64,000 bases of DNA, taken from Hedera helix. Its lineage: Eukaryota; Streptophyta; Magnoliopsida; Apiales; Araliaceae. Under the pieces are notes generated by a model, which did not search any database, was not told the DNA's origin, and saw only the letters and a program-made list of their open reading frames with translations. A program made the position numbers and the translations under genes. The stretch is from contig OX359282.1 in assembly GCA_947179155.2 (NCBI GenBank), forward strand, positions 32,520,221 to 32,584,220, in the 5' to 3' direction. This document shows, piece by piece, positions 48,801-60,556 of this stretch. How positions within the stretch are numbered: position 1 is the stretch's first letter; each line of letters begins with the position of its first letter.

Positions 48801-49440
48801 ATTTAAATAATTATAATAAAATTCTCAATAATTTCATTCATTTTAATTAACATAATAATTATTAATGTACTTTTTTTTTGAAAGTGTCTATAATCACAAA
48901 ATTAATGTTTTTAATACTTAAATTAGTTACATCGCTTTAAATTTTTAGTTTCTAACTTGGGTCTAAAAAATTAAAATAAGACTCTTTTAATATAACAGAA
49001 AGTAATATTTTTGTAAAAAAATTTAGAGAGAAAATGTTATATTTTAGAGAGATAAAATTTAAAGAACATTAAAGAAAGAGTCCGTATAAAAAAAAATTAG
49101 AGAGAAAATCTAAAAAAAATTAAAAAGAGAAAATTTAAAATTTTTAGAAAGAGTGTGTAAAATATTTTAGAGGGAGGAAAATGTATAAAATATTAGAGAT
49201 AGAAGGTGAAGCAATATATAAATTAAATATCATAAATAATTTATTTAATGAGACTGTAATAATAGTAAGTTTAAAATTTGAAATATGAGTTGATTTATAT
49301 TTGACCCATAACCATATAATTCTAACCCACATAATTCATATTAAAAATAAATAATGTGATTTTAATTTTTAAATAAAAGCATAATCAAATTTTATAAACC
49401 AAAATCAACCCATAAATATATTTTGTTAGGCCTACTCTTA
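45830..49440. other. Gene-poor intergenic stretch
   Basis: AT-rich with no supported exon. Two segments (about 46100-46270 and 47555-47700) share the words TAATTTAATATTTTCG, TTATAAAAATATTAATTTT, and are probably decayed copies of one MITE related in wording to 1123-1356. The open frames at 46666-46917 and 48552-48800 have low-complexity or unconvincing content. Confidence 0.55.
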
Positions 49441-49457
49441 AGCCATCCGCGCTACCA

Positions 49458-49640
49458 TCAATTACCCCAACTATCGCCGCTTTCTTCAAACCAAAAGCTC
49501 CAGCCCTCGTCACTTTCCTCGTCGCTTTCGGCGCCGCCGACTTGATCTCCGACAGAGTCGCTCTCCTCCACCTTCGCTTTGACGTTCATAATTTGTCTTT
49601 GTCGTTGGGAAATTGATGGTAATCTGGGCGGTGGGGTGGA
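49458..49640 (-). other. GC-rich short open frame, possible gene fragment
   Basis: On the minus strand an ATG at about 49589 opens 43 codons rich in Glu, Asp, Ser, Gly and Trp (EESDEGWSFWF...) ending DSWGN before TGA. The frame is open upstream of the ATG to about 49661 as well. GC content is far above the flanks. I do not recognise a family. It may be a small acidic protein, a relic exon, or host DNA carried by a transposon, since CACTA ends lie 0.5 kb away. Confidence 0.25.
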
Positions 49641-49992
49641 GGATTTGATGATGACAAACAATTATTGGTGATGAACAACGTGGGGTGAGTGAATTTGGGA
49701 ACTGATGGTGGTGAAAATGAGGGTTTTTTTATATAATATTTTCTTCTTAAAATTATTTTTAGTTGAGGTGAGTGTTAAAAAAACTATTTAAAGCTTAAAA
49801 TGCCATCTTATATGCTATATCAATATTTTTTACACATAATATACCATATAGGTTGTCACAGTGTTGATTAACTATGGTTTAATTTTAATTAGTTTTAAAG
49901 GTATTTTTTATTTAATTATTAGAGTTGAGAGGTTTTTTTGTGAAAAAAATAAGCTCACTAGTTAAATTAAAAAAAAATGACAAGTTCAAGAA

Positions 49993-50112
49993 TTTTTCTA
50001 GTAGTGCATGATACATTTCTAGTAGTTCAAGAATTTTTTAGATTATTTGGCTGCAAAAATTATTTCAATACCATAATATCAAGAGAAATGTATCATGCAC
50101 TACTAGAAAAAT
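49993..50112. repeat. Inverted repeat made of a CACTA terminus plus its flank
   Basis: TTTTTCTAGTAGTG followed by CATGATACATTTC (49993-50019) is the exact inverse of GAAATGTATCATG followed by CACTACTAGAAAAA (50085-50111). So the terminus of the CACTA element and 13 bp of its left flank occur again, inverted, about 65 bp away. A further CTAGTAGTTCAAGAATTTTT word (50019-50037) repeats part of 49985-50005 directly. Confidence 0.8.
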
Positions 50113-50994
50113 AAAGAGCGTGTGAATGAATTTTGTGAAAGTTTTTAAAAATAATTACAAAATATAGTAATTTGATAGAAACTTTTTGAGCAATCACAAA
50201 ATAATAGTATATATGATGGCTATCACTGATGACTAATTTTGCCATCAGTGTATAATAATTTTGATGGCCATGCTAATCACCAAAATTTTCATGCAAAATA
50301 AATATTTTTAGGTGAAACATTAAGCCATCACTTATGGATATACCCTTTTTGTGATTGCATTTAAGTTATCACCAATATTTTAATAAAAAAATAATAATCA
50401 AAACAATATTTTATGACGGTCATGACAATCATTAAAAAAAATAAATTTTTGTGACGACTTTTATTTGCAATTACAAAAAGAAGGTATTTTGTGATGGAAT
50501 TTTCAAGCCATCACAATACAATAAAATACATGATGGTTCTTAATGATAACTAATTTTACCATCATCATAGAGTATTTGTGACAGCGATTACAATCACCAA
50601 ATTTTATGTGAGACTAATTTTGTTTAGTAAATCAACTCACATATGTTTCCTTTTATATTTTGTTTTAAAATTATAATAATGATATGAGTTTTGGTGTAGT
50701 GGTAATACTAGTTATTTAGTAACCAATATGAAGATTAATGAAGAGATGGTTCGAATCTTACAAGTATCATTTAATACAGTTAATATAGTGAAATAAATTT
50801 TTCGTAAAAAGATATTTACATTAATTCTTACCTTTGATCCCTAAAGTCGTGTCACAAAAAGGCTTTCATGATGGTGGTATACAAAACGGCCTCCGTAACG
50901 ATTAAAGTCATCACAAAAATCTTTTATAATGATTTTTAAAATTTATGTGATAAATTTGACCCATCACAAAAAATCAATTTTTTTTTTTATAGTG
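50098..50994. mobile_element. Non-autonomous CACTA (En/Spm) element
   Basis: Starts CACTACTAGAAAAAT and ends TTTTTTATAGTG, the classic CACTA..TAGTG termini. It is flanked by the 3-bp duplication ATG (50095-50097, 50995-50997). The 897-bp interior is filled with subterminal words of the CACTA type in both orientations (GTGATGG, CCATCAC, TTGTGATG, ATCACAAAAA). No transposase. Confidence 0.88.
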
Positions 50995-50999
50995 ATGTG

Positions 51000-52228
51000 T
51001 ATTTGACTACAACACCAATGTCGTGACCACAACCTATTAAAAGAATAATAAGGTAAAGAAAACAATAACAAAACGAAAATTGAAATAAAATAATTACACA
51101 ATATATAAAATTTACATAGTTCACTTAAACATTGAATTAGACCACGGTCGGTGTATATCTTTTAAAAATTCATATATATATATATATATATTTTAATTTA
51201 ACTCGAAAGTACAAACATGAGTATAAGAGTATGAGAATAGGATACCCATTCGTAGACATGGCTTTAAAGGTTTTACATGAAATTGTCACTGATTTTTGCA
51301 TCAACAGCATTAGGGTTTATGTGATGAAATCTCTAATATAATATTTTCTCCGCCTGTTCAAGTTTACTTCTCTTAATTTTTTTTAATTTGTCCAAATTTA
51401 TTTATTTTCTTTTTATTTTAATATTATTTTTATCTTAATTTTTCAATTATGCCCTCATTTAACTTTTTTTATTAAAAATAACATGACACACATTGACAAA
51501 AATAACACTATTAACTTAGATATTAGAAGCTCAATCACACTCCATTTTTTTTTTCTATCTCTTCTCTATTTTATTATTTCATGAAAAAGGAAGAAAGTGA
51601 CGGGATATTGATTAAAACAAACAAAATGATAATAGAATAGTTAAAATCAGTAATTTAAAGATAAAAAAATAATTTTTAATAAGCGTGTATTTTTAAATTA
51701 AAATAAATAAAATTAGATGTAGAGCGTATTATAGAACTATATATATTCTATATTAGTTAATTTCGTCCGCATTAAATTTTCTCAATAACCAGTAATCAAC
51801 TCTTTTCCACATATATGTTTAATACTAATTAAAACTATTCTCTCTAGAGAGTTGACACTTTTTTGCGCTCAAATATATGGCTTCTATTTTTCTTGGCTAT
51901 ATCTATATATATACACTTGTGATCGTGCATGTCAGCTACCTATTTATGAGCATCCTCCTGTGGAACTCTCAACCTTGTTGACAAATAATGGTAATGACTA
52001 TGGTTCATTTGCATCCAAAAAATTTGAAATTTGGATTATACTAAGTTGTCATATATACCTGATCATATGTAAATTTATAATTTTTATTATTGCACTTATT
52101 ATAATAATAATTGTAATAAACAAAATTTAAGCTTCTCGAGTGGTAGATACAATTTTTTCCATTTGTCTGACAATTCATCTAGACAAAGTATTATTGGTGG
52201 TAAGTCGTAGAGTTCAACTTTTTTTCCT
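51000..52228. other. Gene-free stretch
   Basis: No supported gene. A TA microsatellite lies at 51172-51191. The open frame at 51852-52130 is hydrophobic and low in complexity and lacks gene context. Confidence 0.55.

Positions 52229-52262
<34 letters not shown>
52229..52262. repeat. Poly-G run, 34 bases
   Basis: Uninterrupted G homopolymer. The exact length is likely to be unreliable in any assembly. Confidence 0.95.
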
Positions 52263-52264
<2 letters not shown>

Positions 52265-52369
52265 GGCCATCTATACATTCACACAATAATATAGTTAATA
52301 TATATGGAATTAATTCTATTATAATATTCTATACGATTTAATAAATTACAAAACTTTTAATTAATCAAT

Positions 52370-52372
<3 letters not shown>

Positions 52373-52421
<49 letters not shown>
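52373..52421. repeat. (TA)n microsatellite
   Basis: About 48 bp of AT dinucleotides, 110 bases after the poly-G run. Confidence 0.95.
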
Positions 52422-52423
<2 letters not shown>

Positions 52424-52788
52424 GATTGATTTGCTAGCTCATGCCAAAGGTACGTGGATGACTTGAATTACCCAAAAATTTAAGAAAATAAGGGAAAAGA
52501 AATTTGATTGCATTGATTTCCTACCATTTCATTTCATTTCATTTCATTTTATTTTCCTCAATACTTCGCTTGGCAGTAACAAATCAAGTAGAACTGTGGT
52601 GATTAATAGGAGTAGTAGAGATTTTATTGCATTAACTTATCATATATAAATATCCGTCGACTTTGGTACTAATAATGACAGTCACATGATTTTACGTGCG
52701 TCTAGATATTACACGCACGTACATGCATGCACTTTTTCTTTACGATCTAGAACCCGTGTAACGTTCGAGTCGCTCACTAGCTAGTTAA

Positions 52789-54042
52789 TTAGTTCTTGCC
52801 TCCAATTCCACCGCCTCCACCTGCTCCTCCACCAAAACCACCACCTGCTCCTCCTCCTATCCCTCCTCCAACGCCACCACCCTTACCAAATCCTCCACCG
52901 ACACCACCACCACCACCAGTTCCTCCTCCAACACCACCGCCAGCTCCCCCACCTTTTCCAAATCCACCACCGGCACCGCCACCAACTCCTCCTCCAACAC
53001 CACCGCCAATTCCTCCACCTGCTCCGCCACCAGCACCACCACCAATTCCATGTCCTCCACCAAGTCCACCGCCTCCACCAGCACCACCTCCAGCTCCACC
53101 ACCAATGCCATGCCCGCCACCTAATCCACCTCCACCACCAGCTCCCCCACCGGCACCACCACCAAGACCACCGCCTCCACCAGCACCACCTCCAGCTCCA
53201 CCACCAATGCCATGCCCGCCACCTAATCCACCTCCACCTCCAGCTCCCCCACCTGCACCTCCACCAAGACCACCGCCTCCACCAGCTCCACCTCCAGCTC
53301 CACCACCAATGCCATGCCCGCCGCCTAATCCACCTCCACCACCAGCTCCCCCACCTGCACCTCCACCAAGACCACCGCCTCCACCAGCACCACCTCCAGC
53401 TCCACCACCAATGCCATGCCCGCCACCAGCTCCCCCACCGGCACCACCACCAAGACCACCGCCTCCACCGGCACCACCTCCAGCTCCACCACCAATGCCA
53501 TGCCCGCCACCTAATCCACCTCCACCACCAGCTCCCCCTCCGGCACCACCTCCAATTCCATGTCCACCACCAAGACCACCGCCTCCACCTGCTCCGCCAC
53601 CAGCACCACCTCCAGCTCCACCACCAATTCCATGTCCTCCACCAAGACCACCGCCTCCACCAGCACCACCACCAATGCCATGCCCGCCACCTAATCCACC
53701 ACCAGCTCCCCCACCTGCACCGCCACCAAGACCACCGCCTCCACCAGCACCAGCACCACCACCAGCTCCCCCTCCGGCACCACCTCCAATTCCATGTCCA
53801 CCACCAAGACCACCGCCTCCGCCACCAGCACCACCTCCAACTCCACCACCAGCTCCGCCCCCAAATCCACCCCCACCACCTACACCAACCCCTCCACCAA
53901 ATCCCCCTCCCTTGCCAACCCCAAGAAGCTTTTCCTCATCATCAATAGACCTCACATTTCTAGCAACTGCCACACTCACTACAAGAACATGAAAACAAAT
54001 TAGCAATGACACAGCAACTCTCATTCTACCACTTTTCATCAT
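52789..54042 (-). CDS. Secreted glycine-rich protein (cell-wall GRP type), single exon
   Basis: The frame starts at ATG 54042 (a GTG six bases upstream is in frame but not a plant start) and gives 417 residues. Residues 1 to about 27 form a signal peptide (basic MMKSGRMR, then a hydrophobic VAVSLLICFHVLVVSVAVA core). A short polar linker (RNVRSIDDEEKLLG) follows. The rest is almost only Gly with Ala, Leu, His, Ile, Val, Phe and Lys: repeats of GGGGLGGGHGIGGGAGGGAG, with ten HGIGG units, then a C-terminal zone of GGGVGGG and GGFGKGGG units ending GGGIGGKN. There is no RRM, zinc knuckle or oleosin domain, so it fits class I-type structural GRPs of the cell wall. The unit arrangement differs between copies, as expected from slippage and unequal exchange. 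Function as a wall protein is inferred from the signal peptide and composition. Confidence 0.88.
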   Translation of the reverse strand: MMKSGRMRVAVSLLICFHVLVVSVAVARNVRSIDDEEKLLGVGKGGGFGGGVGVGGGGGFGGGAGGGVGGGAGGGGGGLGGGHGIGGGAGGGAGGGAGAGGGGGLGGGAGGGAGGGLGGGHGIGGGAGGGGGLGGGHGIGGGAGGGAGGGAGGGGGLGGGHGIGGGAGGGAGGGGGLGGGHGIGGGAGGGAGGGGGLGGGAGGGAGGGHGIGGGAGGGAGGGGGLGGGAGGGAGGGGGLGGGHGIGGGAGGGAGGGGGLGGGAGGGAGGGGGLGGGHGIGGGAGGGAGGGGGLGGGAGGGAGGGGGLGGGHGIGGGAGGGAGGGGGLGGGHGIGGGAGGGAGGGIGGGVGGGVGGGAGGGFGKGGGAGGGVGGGTGGGGGVGGGFGKGGGVGGGIGGGAGGGFGGGAGGGGGIGGKN

Positions 54043-54153
54043 ACTCACTCACTTCAATTTCAAGAAAATTAAATAATTCCTTGAATTTAAAGTGTGATCT
54101 GGAGTAGCTTATTGGTAATATACTGAATGATTTTTGTATTAAAAGCATGAGGG

Positions 54154-54161
54154 TTTATATA
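54154..54161 (-). promoter_or_regulatory. TATA box of the glycine-rich protein gene
   Basis: TATATAAA on the minus strand, about 112 bases upstream of the ATG, inside a leader-length distance. No intron is needed. Confidence 0.6.
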
Positions 54162-54390
54162 CAACTCTGAAATCCCTCCTTGGCATTAAATTCTCAACAA
54201 CTACCTGTTGTCGACGTTTAGAATTTAATGCTAGCTAGTAAAAATCATTTTCAAGTGTTTGATGCTATGAACCTTTGCTACATATCGATCCGGATTTGAT
54301 GAAGTTCGTGACGCATCTCTTTACTATAAATTTCACGTTGAATTGATCTAATGTCAACCTCACCGAATTCAAATCCCCTTCGATGTATAG

Positions 54391-54660
54391 TACTCCCTCG
54401 GTAACAGAAATATAAAATAAAATTTAATTTTTGAAGTTAATTTAAAATATTTTTAATTTAAAATTAATATAAACTATTTAATTTTAAGCAATACAACTCT
54501 AAAAATCGTAATTATCAAAAAAATGCTATTAATTTCAAGGTTTTTTTTGTTTCTTTTTCAAAAGCAAAAGAATCGCATCAACTTTTAAATTTAAAACTAT
54601 CTAAATTGATTTTAATATATATTAATTTTATAATTTAAAACGAAAGAAATATAAATATAT
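54391..54660. mobile_element. Stowaway-like MITE, decayed
   Basis: Starts TACTCCCTCGGTAACAG, close to the Stowaway CTCCCTCCGT terminus with a TA in front. The right end is only loosely matched (AAACGAAAGAAATATAAA inverted). The interior has the usual TTAATTTATAATTTAAAA words. No good right boundary. Confidence 0.5.
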
Positions 54661-54699
54661 ATCGTACTTCATTTTTTGTTGATTGCAGAAAATAAAGTT

Positions 54700-55495
54700 T
54701 CAGCTCGACCTGACCTGGCACTCATTTGCTCTCACATGGTTTGCACGTTTGATCCCTCGTAATCTATTGTGTTCGTGGTAGATAATATAGGAGTCCAGTA
54801 GGTGCTAAGAACTCAAACGTTAGTATTATATATTATGAAATATATATAGTTTTTTTTACCCACTTATTTGTACATGGTGTAACACTATGCTTCACTTTCC
54901 CTGGAAAACTTGAAGAATATTGTACTCCTACCATGCTTTCATCAATTAACCAGATGGAAAATGGCTTCACATCATATATATATATATATATATATATTCA
55001 TCAAAGTATGACTGTTTGTAAAAACTTTTCTTTTGTAGCTTCTAGTTTCTAATCTCTTTGTACATGTAGTGTTTTTTTTAAAAAAAATTCTAAAGACTCA
55101 AAAGTTAATTAGAAGCCGAAAGTACAACCTCATTAATTAAAGAGGTACTTCCGAAATTAGATAAAAACTAAAGTTATAAGTTGCCAAAACAAGGTTAACG
55201 ATGTTCTTAGCTTCATGGTTTTAACCTAGACCTGTAAGCATTAGATTAAAGGTTTGATTAAATATTTTTCTTTGTTGTGAGACCTTTTTTTTCTTCTCTT
55301 TATTATGATATTTGTATTCTCGTCTTTAGAGTGTGATTTATGCTTATTGTTAATTTTTTTGAAATTGTTGAGATTATTATATAATTTATATACTTGTACT
55401 TACATCCCTCCAAAATGAGAGTGTTGGAAAAAAAATGAACTTCTCAATTTCTATCTCACAATATAAAATGAAAATATTATTTTCTCAGAATACCG

Positions 55496-55526
<31 letters not shown>

Positions 55527-56290
55527 TTACGTCTTGCCAGTTAAAAAGTAATGGTAGTTAATTAAGTCTAGTTTTGAATATTAGACCTTGACCATTGTCA
55601 AGTGTGGGGATTTGTTAGTACAAATGTACAATACCATGTGGAAGGTAGATGAAGATATTAATGCATTTATTTGACAAACTTAATTTCTTTATTTTGTTTG
55701 TAGCAATTAATTCTCTCTGCAAACAGCTATATAATGGCTTGTAGCTAAACAAAGAAAAATTAATCATATCTCGTATTCATTGATTGGGCCAAAAAGAGTT
55801 TTATTTATTAATTTTTTTATTTAATAAAAAAATTCTTCTTTCATTGACAATAATATAAAATAACATAATATTATCATGATTATTATCATAAATTTAATAT
55901 TATATTATATTATTAAATTAATATTTTATTATTTATAATGACATATATATCTTTAATATTTATAAATTTTATGATTAAGACCCTCTTTCCTTAGAATTAA
56001 GGAGGGAGTATAAAATTATGTCTTCTCCAAAATTCAACGACAGCCGCAGAGAGTAGTGGAGGTCGGGATGATTTTGAGAGGTCACTACGGAAAGGTGTCA
56101 ATTTTGAATTAATTCAGACAGCAAATAGCTGACTAATTCCAATTATTATTCCGCCGGTGGGAGAGATATCTTTTTGTTGGCAATTAAGATAATTGATTGA
56201 ATAGGAAATAGTCAAATTAATTTACTGCTAAACTGGGACAATTTTTTATATTTGATTTCCTAGTCCTTTTTTTTTTTTTTTTTGAGTACT
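54700..56290. other. Gene-free intergenic stretch
   Basis: No gene seen. Short TA and CA microsatellites occur at about 54974-54998 and 55497-55526. A terminus-like GGAGGGAGTATAA near 55999 hints at another decayed Stowaway-type element. Confidence 0.5.
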
Positions 56291-56298
56291 CAAAGATC

Positions 56299-56606
56299 AT
56301 GTTTATTTTTAAAAAAATATACTTAGAATTGGACTATTTATCTTAATTTAATATTATATTGAACTATTTTATCTCATGATGAAAAATTAATAGTTATTTA
56401 AATAGTCATATGGACTACTTTTTGTCATTCTTAAGACTATTTATGAGAGATTATATAATTCTATGATAAATGTATGATTAATAGTATCCCATTTTAAACT
56501 ATCAAATGGCTTTATGAGACTAATAATCCTACATTAAGGGAGTACTAATAGTCATGAGAATAACTGAAAAAATTATAATTTTTTATTTATTCAAATATAT
56601 TCATGA
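56299..56606. mobile_element. Tourist-like MITE, family member 2 (diverged)
   Basis: The left part (ATACTTAGAATTGGACTATT, then TATCTTAATTTAATATTATA) matches the left arm of 18899-19214. The right part (ACTATCAAATGGCTTTATGA and ATTCAAATATATTCATGA) matches that element in inverse order. No clean target duplication. Confidence 0.55.
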
Positions 56607-58847
56607 GAAAATATGATGAGTGAAGTTATGTTATGTATGTGTATTGATATGTGATTAGAAGTAGTAAGTTAGTTAATTTAATTTATAGAATTAATTAAAG
56701 AATGAAAAGAAATGCAAGAGGAGATTATGTGATGAAATCACGAAATTTAAATGTTGATCTTGAATGACAAATAAGATAAGTAATAATCACCAAGTGAATT
56801 ACTTGTATAATTAATAAAGAAAAATCAATTAATGAATTGTTTATGTTAACCCAATATGGGATTATGTGTATGAGATGTGGGTAATTATGTTAGCAGCCCA
56901 AATAATATGTGTTAGATTTTAATTAAACCAACTCAATTAGGTAGTCCTAATGCTTTTAATAAGACAAGTTTAATTGGATTATGTATTTAACCTAATATTA
57001 TTATATGGATAACCCAAGTGGTAATTAAATGATGAGCCCAATGTGGTAGCCTTATATGATTTAATTAGTGAACCATGTATGAAATATATGACGAGTCCAA
57101 ATTGATTGAACTAATCCAAGTGTTAATATTATACACTAGCTTAATACTTGTTTTTATTTCAAGTATCATAAGTTTGCCCAATTGATTTAATTATTGGGTG
57201 CCCTAAGTGAATTAAATTAGCAACCTAATTGGAATAATTGGTTGAGCCCTAGCAAATTATAATAGGAATCCAAATAAATCTAATTAGAAAGTCCAATGGG
57301 GTAGCCCAAATGAGAATGTGTATTGGTAAATATATATATATAGATGTGTATATGTTTATATAAAAGGTAAAAGAAAATTAAAAATAGAGAGGGAAAGGAG
57401 GCCATTTGGCTGACCAAAGTGGGCCCATTTTTGGGTGTTTTGCTAGCTTTGTGGTTGAGTAAATTGTACTTCATTGGTTGCTTGTTTTGCTAGTTTGGTA
57501 AAATTGTAGACAACATTTCATTCAAGGTAGTCATTCACCTAATCATTCATATAAATCGTAAGCTTGATTAGTATGTTAATTGACGAGTGTTAGTTGATTA
57601 GTAAGTGTTAATAAAGCTTATGAGAGTTCCATAAATATAAAGGAGAAGTGAGCTTGCAAGAGTTTGTTGGTTTATTTGTGTTTCGCCAAGTATAGAAGAG
57701 TTGAGAGCGTTTGTGAGTAGAGAGTAAGAAAATAATCTAAGTGTTAGTGAGCTTGTGAGCTAGAACATTAAAACATGCAAGAGGATTTGATAGAAAGTGA
57801 GGTTTCAGGTAGAGAAGAAGAGCAAGGAGGAGTTCTAGCCATTTTCAAGAAGAAGATTTTCATAGAAGGTTTAAAAGTCTCTCAAACCTTAGCTTGCTAT
57901 TTTCTTTATTTAAGTCTTTTAATATGCTTGGTTGTGAGAGAAATTATGTAAAGAGAATCTATGGTGAGATTTGAAGATATAAGGTAGATCTATGATGGAG
58001 TATTTGTGTATCTATGTGATCTTTATATATGTATATGTGTTTATGGTTAAAAAGTTATTTTGAAGAACAAAATGTGTTTGTATGGTTTTAAAACTATTTT
58101 TGAAGATCTATGATAGTAGATTCATGTTATGTAGGGAGTTTCATGGTTAAAAATGCATGATAATAGTTTTGGTATGGTTAATATGTGAAATGATAGCTGA
58201 AAATGACATATGAACTTGTTTTCAAAAAAAATCCTAGTTAAATATCTAGATTGATGATTTATGATTTGAGATGTGTAAGTTATTTTTATGATCTATAAGT
58301 TTTGAATAATAAATCTATGTGTTACGAAGGTAACCTAACTTGAACAATTGAAAAATGTGTTAAAACGAAGGAGTTATGATTTTTCTACCAAATGAGGTCG
58401 ATTTTCAAAACCCTATATGATTTAATGGATTCGATCATGATTTTGATGTCTACAATATATTGATCGATTCATGAGATATTGAAGAACAATATGTTAAAAA
58501 GTTAACGACTCAAATTTGAATGTGTATAACATATTCTATATAAGATTGAATTAAAAGTATTAAAGTTGAAAAAAAATTTATTTTTGAAAACTAGACTACC
58601 GCCGTAACGCTGGACCTTGCAGTCCAGAAAATTAATTTTTCAGGCTTGGTCGGGTCGGGCTGGATTTTGTTGGTTAGGGTCGGGTCTGTTTGGTCCAAAA
58701 AAGTTTTTAAAATATAATTGGACCAATTTTAATAATTATTTGATATTTAAATCATATTAAATAAAGTATCAAAGTTAGGAATTAATTAGTGAAAACAACT
58801 AGATTAAATTGTTTGTATTGGTTTGAAGATTTTAAATAAATGAATAA
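56607..58847. other. Repetitive-looking region, possibly LTR-type
   Basis: No coding exon. The text is unlike the rest of the window: many short 'CCAAGTG/CCCAAT/GCCCAA' words, then a TATA-like TTTATATAAAAGG at about 57354 followed by GAGAGGGAAAGGAGGCC and a GA-rich transcribed-looking stretch (57640-57830). This resembles the promoter part of plant LTR retrotransposon LTRs. No primer-binding site, polypurine tract or matching second LTR was found, so it stays a suggestion. Confidence 0.3.
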
Positions 58848-59420
58848 AATATTATTAAATAATTAATAATATTTAAAAAATAAAAATATTATTAAATAAT
58901 TAATAATATTAGAAAATAAATAAAATATTATTAAATAATTAATAATATTGAGAAATAAATAAAATACTATTAAATGTTTAATAATATTAGAAAATGAATA
59001 AAATATTCTTAAATGATTAATAATATTGAAAAAATTAATAAAATATTATTAAATGATTAATAATATTAAAAAATAAATAAAATACTCTTAAATTATTAAT
59101 AATATTAGTATGTGAATAAAATATTATTAAAAGATTAATAATATTAGTGAATGATTAATAACTGTAAAAAAGAGTGAAATATTATTAAATGATTAATAAT
59201 AATTGTAAGTATTTGAAATAGTTTTATGTAATTAAAATATTATTAAATGGTTAATAATATACGTAAATGATTAAAATATTATTAAATAGTTAATGATTTG
59301 TGGTTAACATATTATCAAAGATTGATAATATTATGAAGTGATTGAAATGTTCTTAAATGATAATTATGTGACTAAAATATTATCAAAGGTTGATAATATT
59401 ATTAAGTAATTAAATGTTAT
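58848..59420. repeat. Tandem array of AT hairpins, about 35-60-bp period
   Basis: About a dozen copies of a self-complementary word, AATATTATTAAAT..TTAATAATATT, are separated by short spacers such as AAAATAAATAA or GAATGAATA. The copies are most alike between 58850 and 59130 and decay to the right (AACATATTATCAAAGATTGA-type variants near 59310-59400). Confidence 0.85.
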
Positions 59421-59965
59421 GATTAAGTGTTAGATGATTTAAGTGATGTATACTAAGGTTATTAATATAAAATAAACATGTATGTGATACACTGATTGGT
59501 AGATCAATGTTATTAAATGCTAGGTCATCCAAAGAAAGTGAAGTTAAGTTGATTAACAGTAGTCAGCGAAGCAGACAAGTTCTTCTAAACCTTAACTCAA
59601 TTATTATTATGCAAATTCCTAAATTTAACCTTATATTTATTATGCAAGTTTTCTGAAACCCAAACTCGTTTCATGGTACAAAATATGTTTAAACTTAGAA
59701 CTGTGTTATTGTTCATGCTAGAGTAATTATTGATAATTGTTTTATATCATAATAATTATTGATATTCGCACTTATGTGCATTTACATAACTTGTTCTTAA
59801 TATGAACTATTTAAAGAAGTAGATCTATGTCAATTATTTCAGTTAGACATTGTATGTATCGATTCATTAATTTGAATACTTTTGAAAAATTATCCAAACC
59901 AGTAGTTGGTGCGGATTCGTATAGTAAAACTGAGTAGAACAACCCTTATAATGGAGTATTTTCTA
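59421..59965. other. Linker between hairpin array and tandem array
   Basis: Non-coding. It does not match the end of the 1,248-bp unit, so 59,966 is a real left edge of the tandem array. An inverted pair (TAATTATTGATAATTGT / ATAATAATTATTGATA) occurs at about 59723-59765. Confidence 0.5.
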
Positions 59966-60163
59966 TTGGCAATATGATCTTTGCACACACTTTGACTGAA
60001 TGTTATGCATATACATCAGATACAAGAGAACTGATCCCCTTAAGTGTTTAGTTTGAGTATTTTCGATTTTATAATTGTTAAATACTCCCATTATAGTAAG
60101 ATAAGTCCTGACAAATCCTCCATACTTTCAAGGTATTCAGTTTATGAGCTGAAAAATCCTCAC

Positions 60164-60556
60164 CAATGTTTAGAAAATCGGACCGGATCGGTGGTCCGGC
60201 CACGGTTCGACCGGAACCAGTCGACTTTCCGGTCCGGTCCGACAAAAAAAATCAAAAAAATAGCGACCTTGTCAAAAATCGGTTGAACTGGTAGTTAAAC
60301 CGGTTGACCCGATTTTCAAGTATTTTTTTTTATTTTTTTACAAAAGTATTTTTAATAAGATTATAACATTATTTTACTATATTTTAGCTTATAAAAAAAT
60401 TATATATTTTAAAATTTTATTAATTATTAATAATATATTTTTTTATGTATTTATGACGTTACTGATTCAATAACGGTTGGACCACTGGTTGGACCAGTGA
60501 TCCATCCACCTAGTAACTTTTTCGGTTCGATGACCGGTCCGATTTTCTAAACATTG
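60164..60556. mobile_element. hAT-like MITE in tandem unit 1
   Basis: Both ends read CAATGTTTAGAAAATCGGAC then CGG, perfect inverted termini of about 23 bp, with CCGGTCCG, CGGTTGAAC and ACCGGTTGACC words inside. Flanks ATCCTCAC (60156-60163) and GTCCTCAC (60557-60564) share 7 of 8 bases, the hAT target size. Length 393 bp, no coding capacity. Confidence 0.85.

Noticed and set aside
52796..53992. 398-codon plus-strand open frame encoding a PPPAPPP-type proline-rich protein
   Set aside because: It is the exact antisense of the glycine-rich protein. GGN codons read as CCN on the other strand, and it lacks a signal peptide and its own promoter signals.
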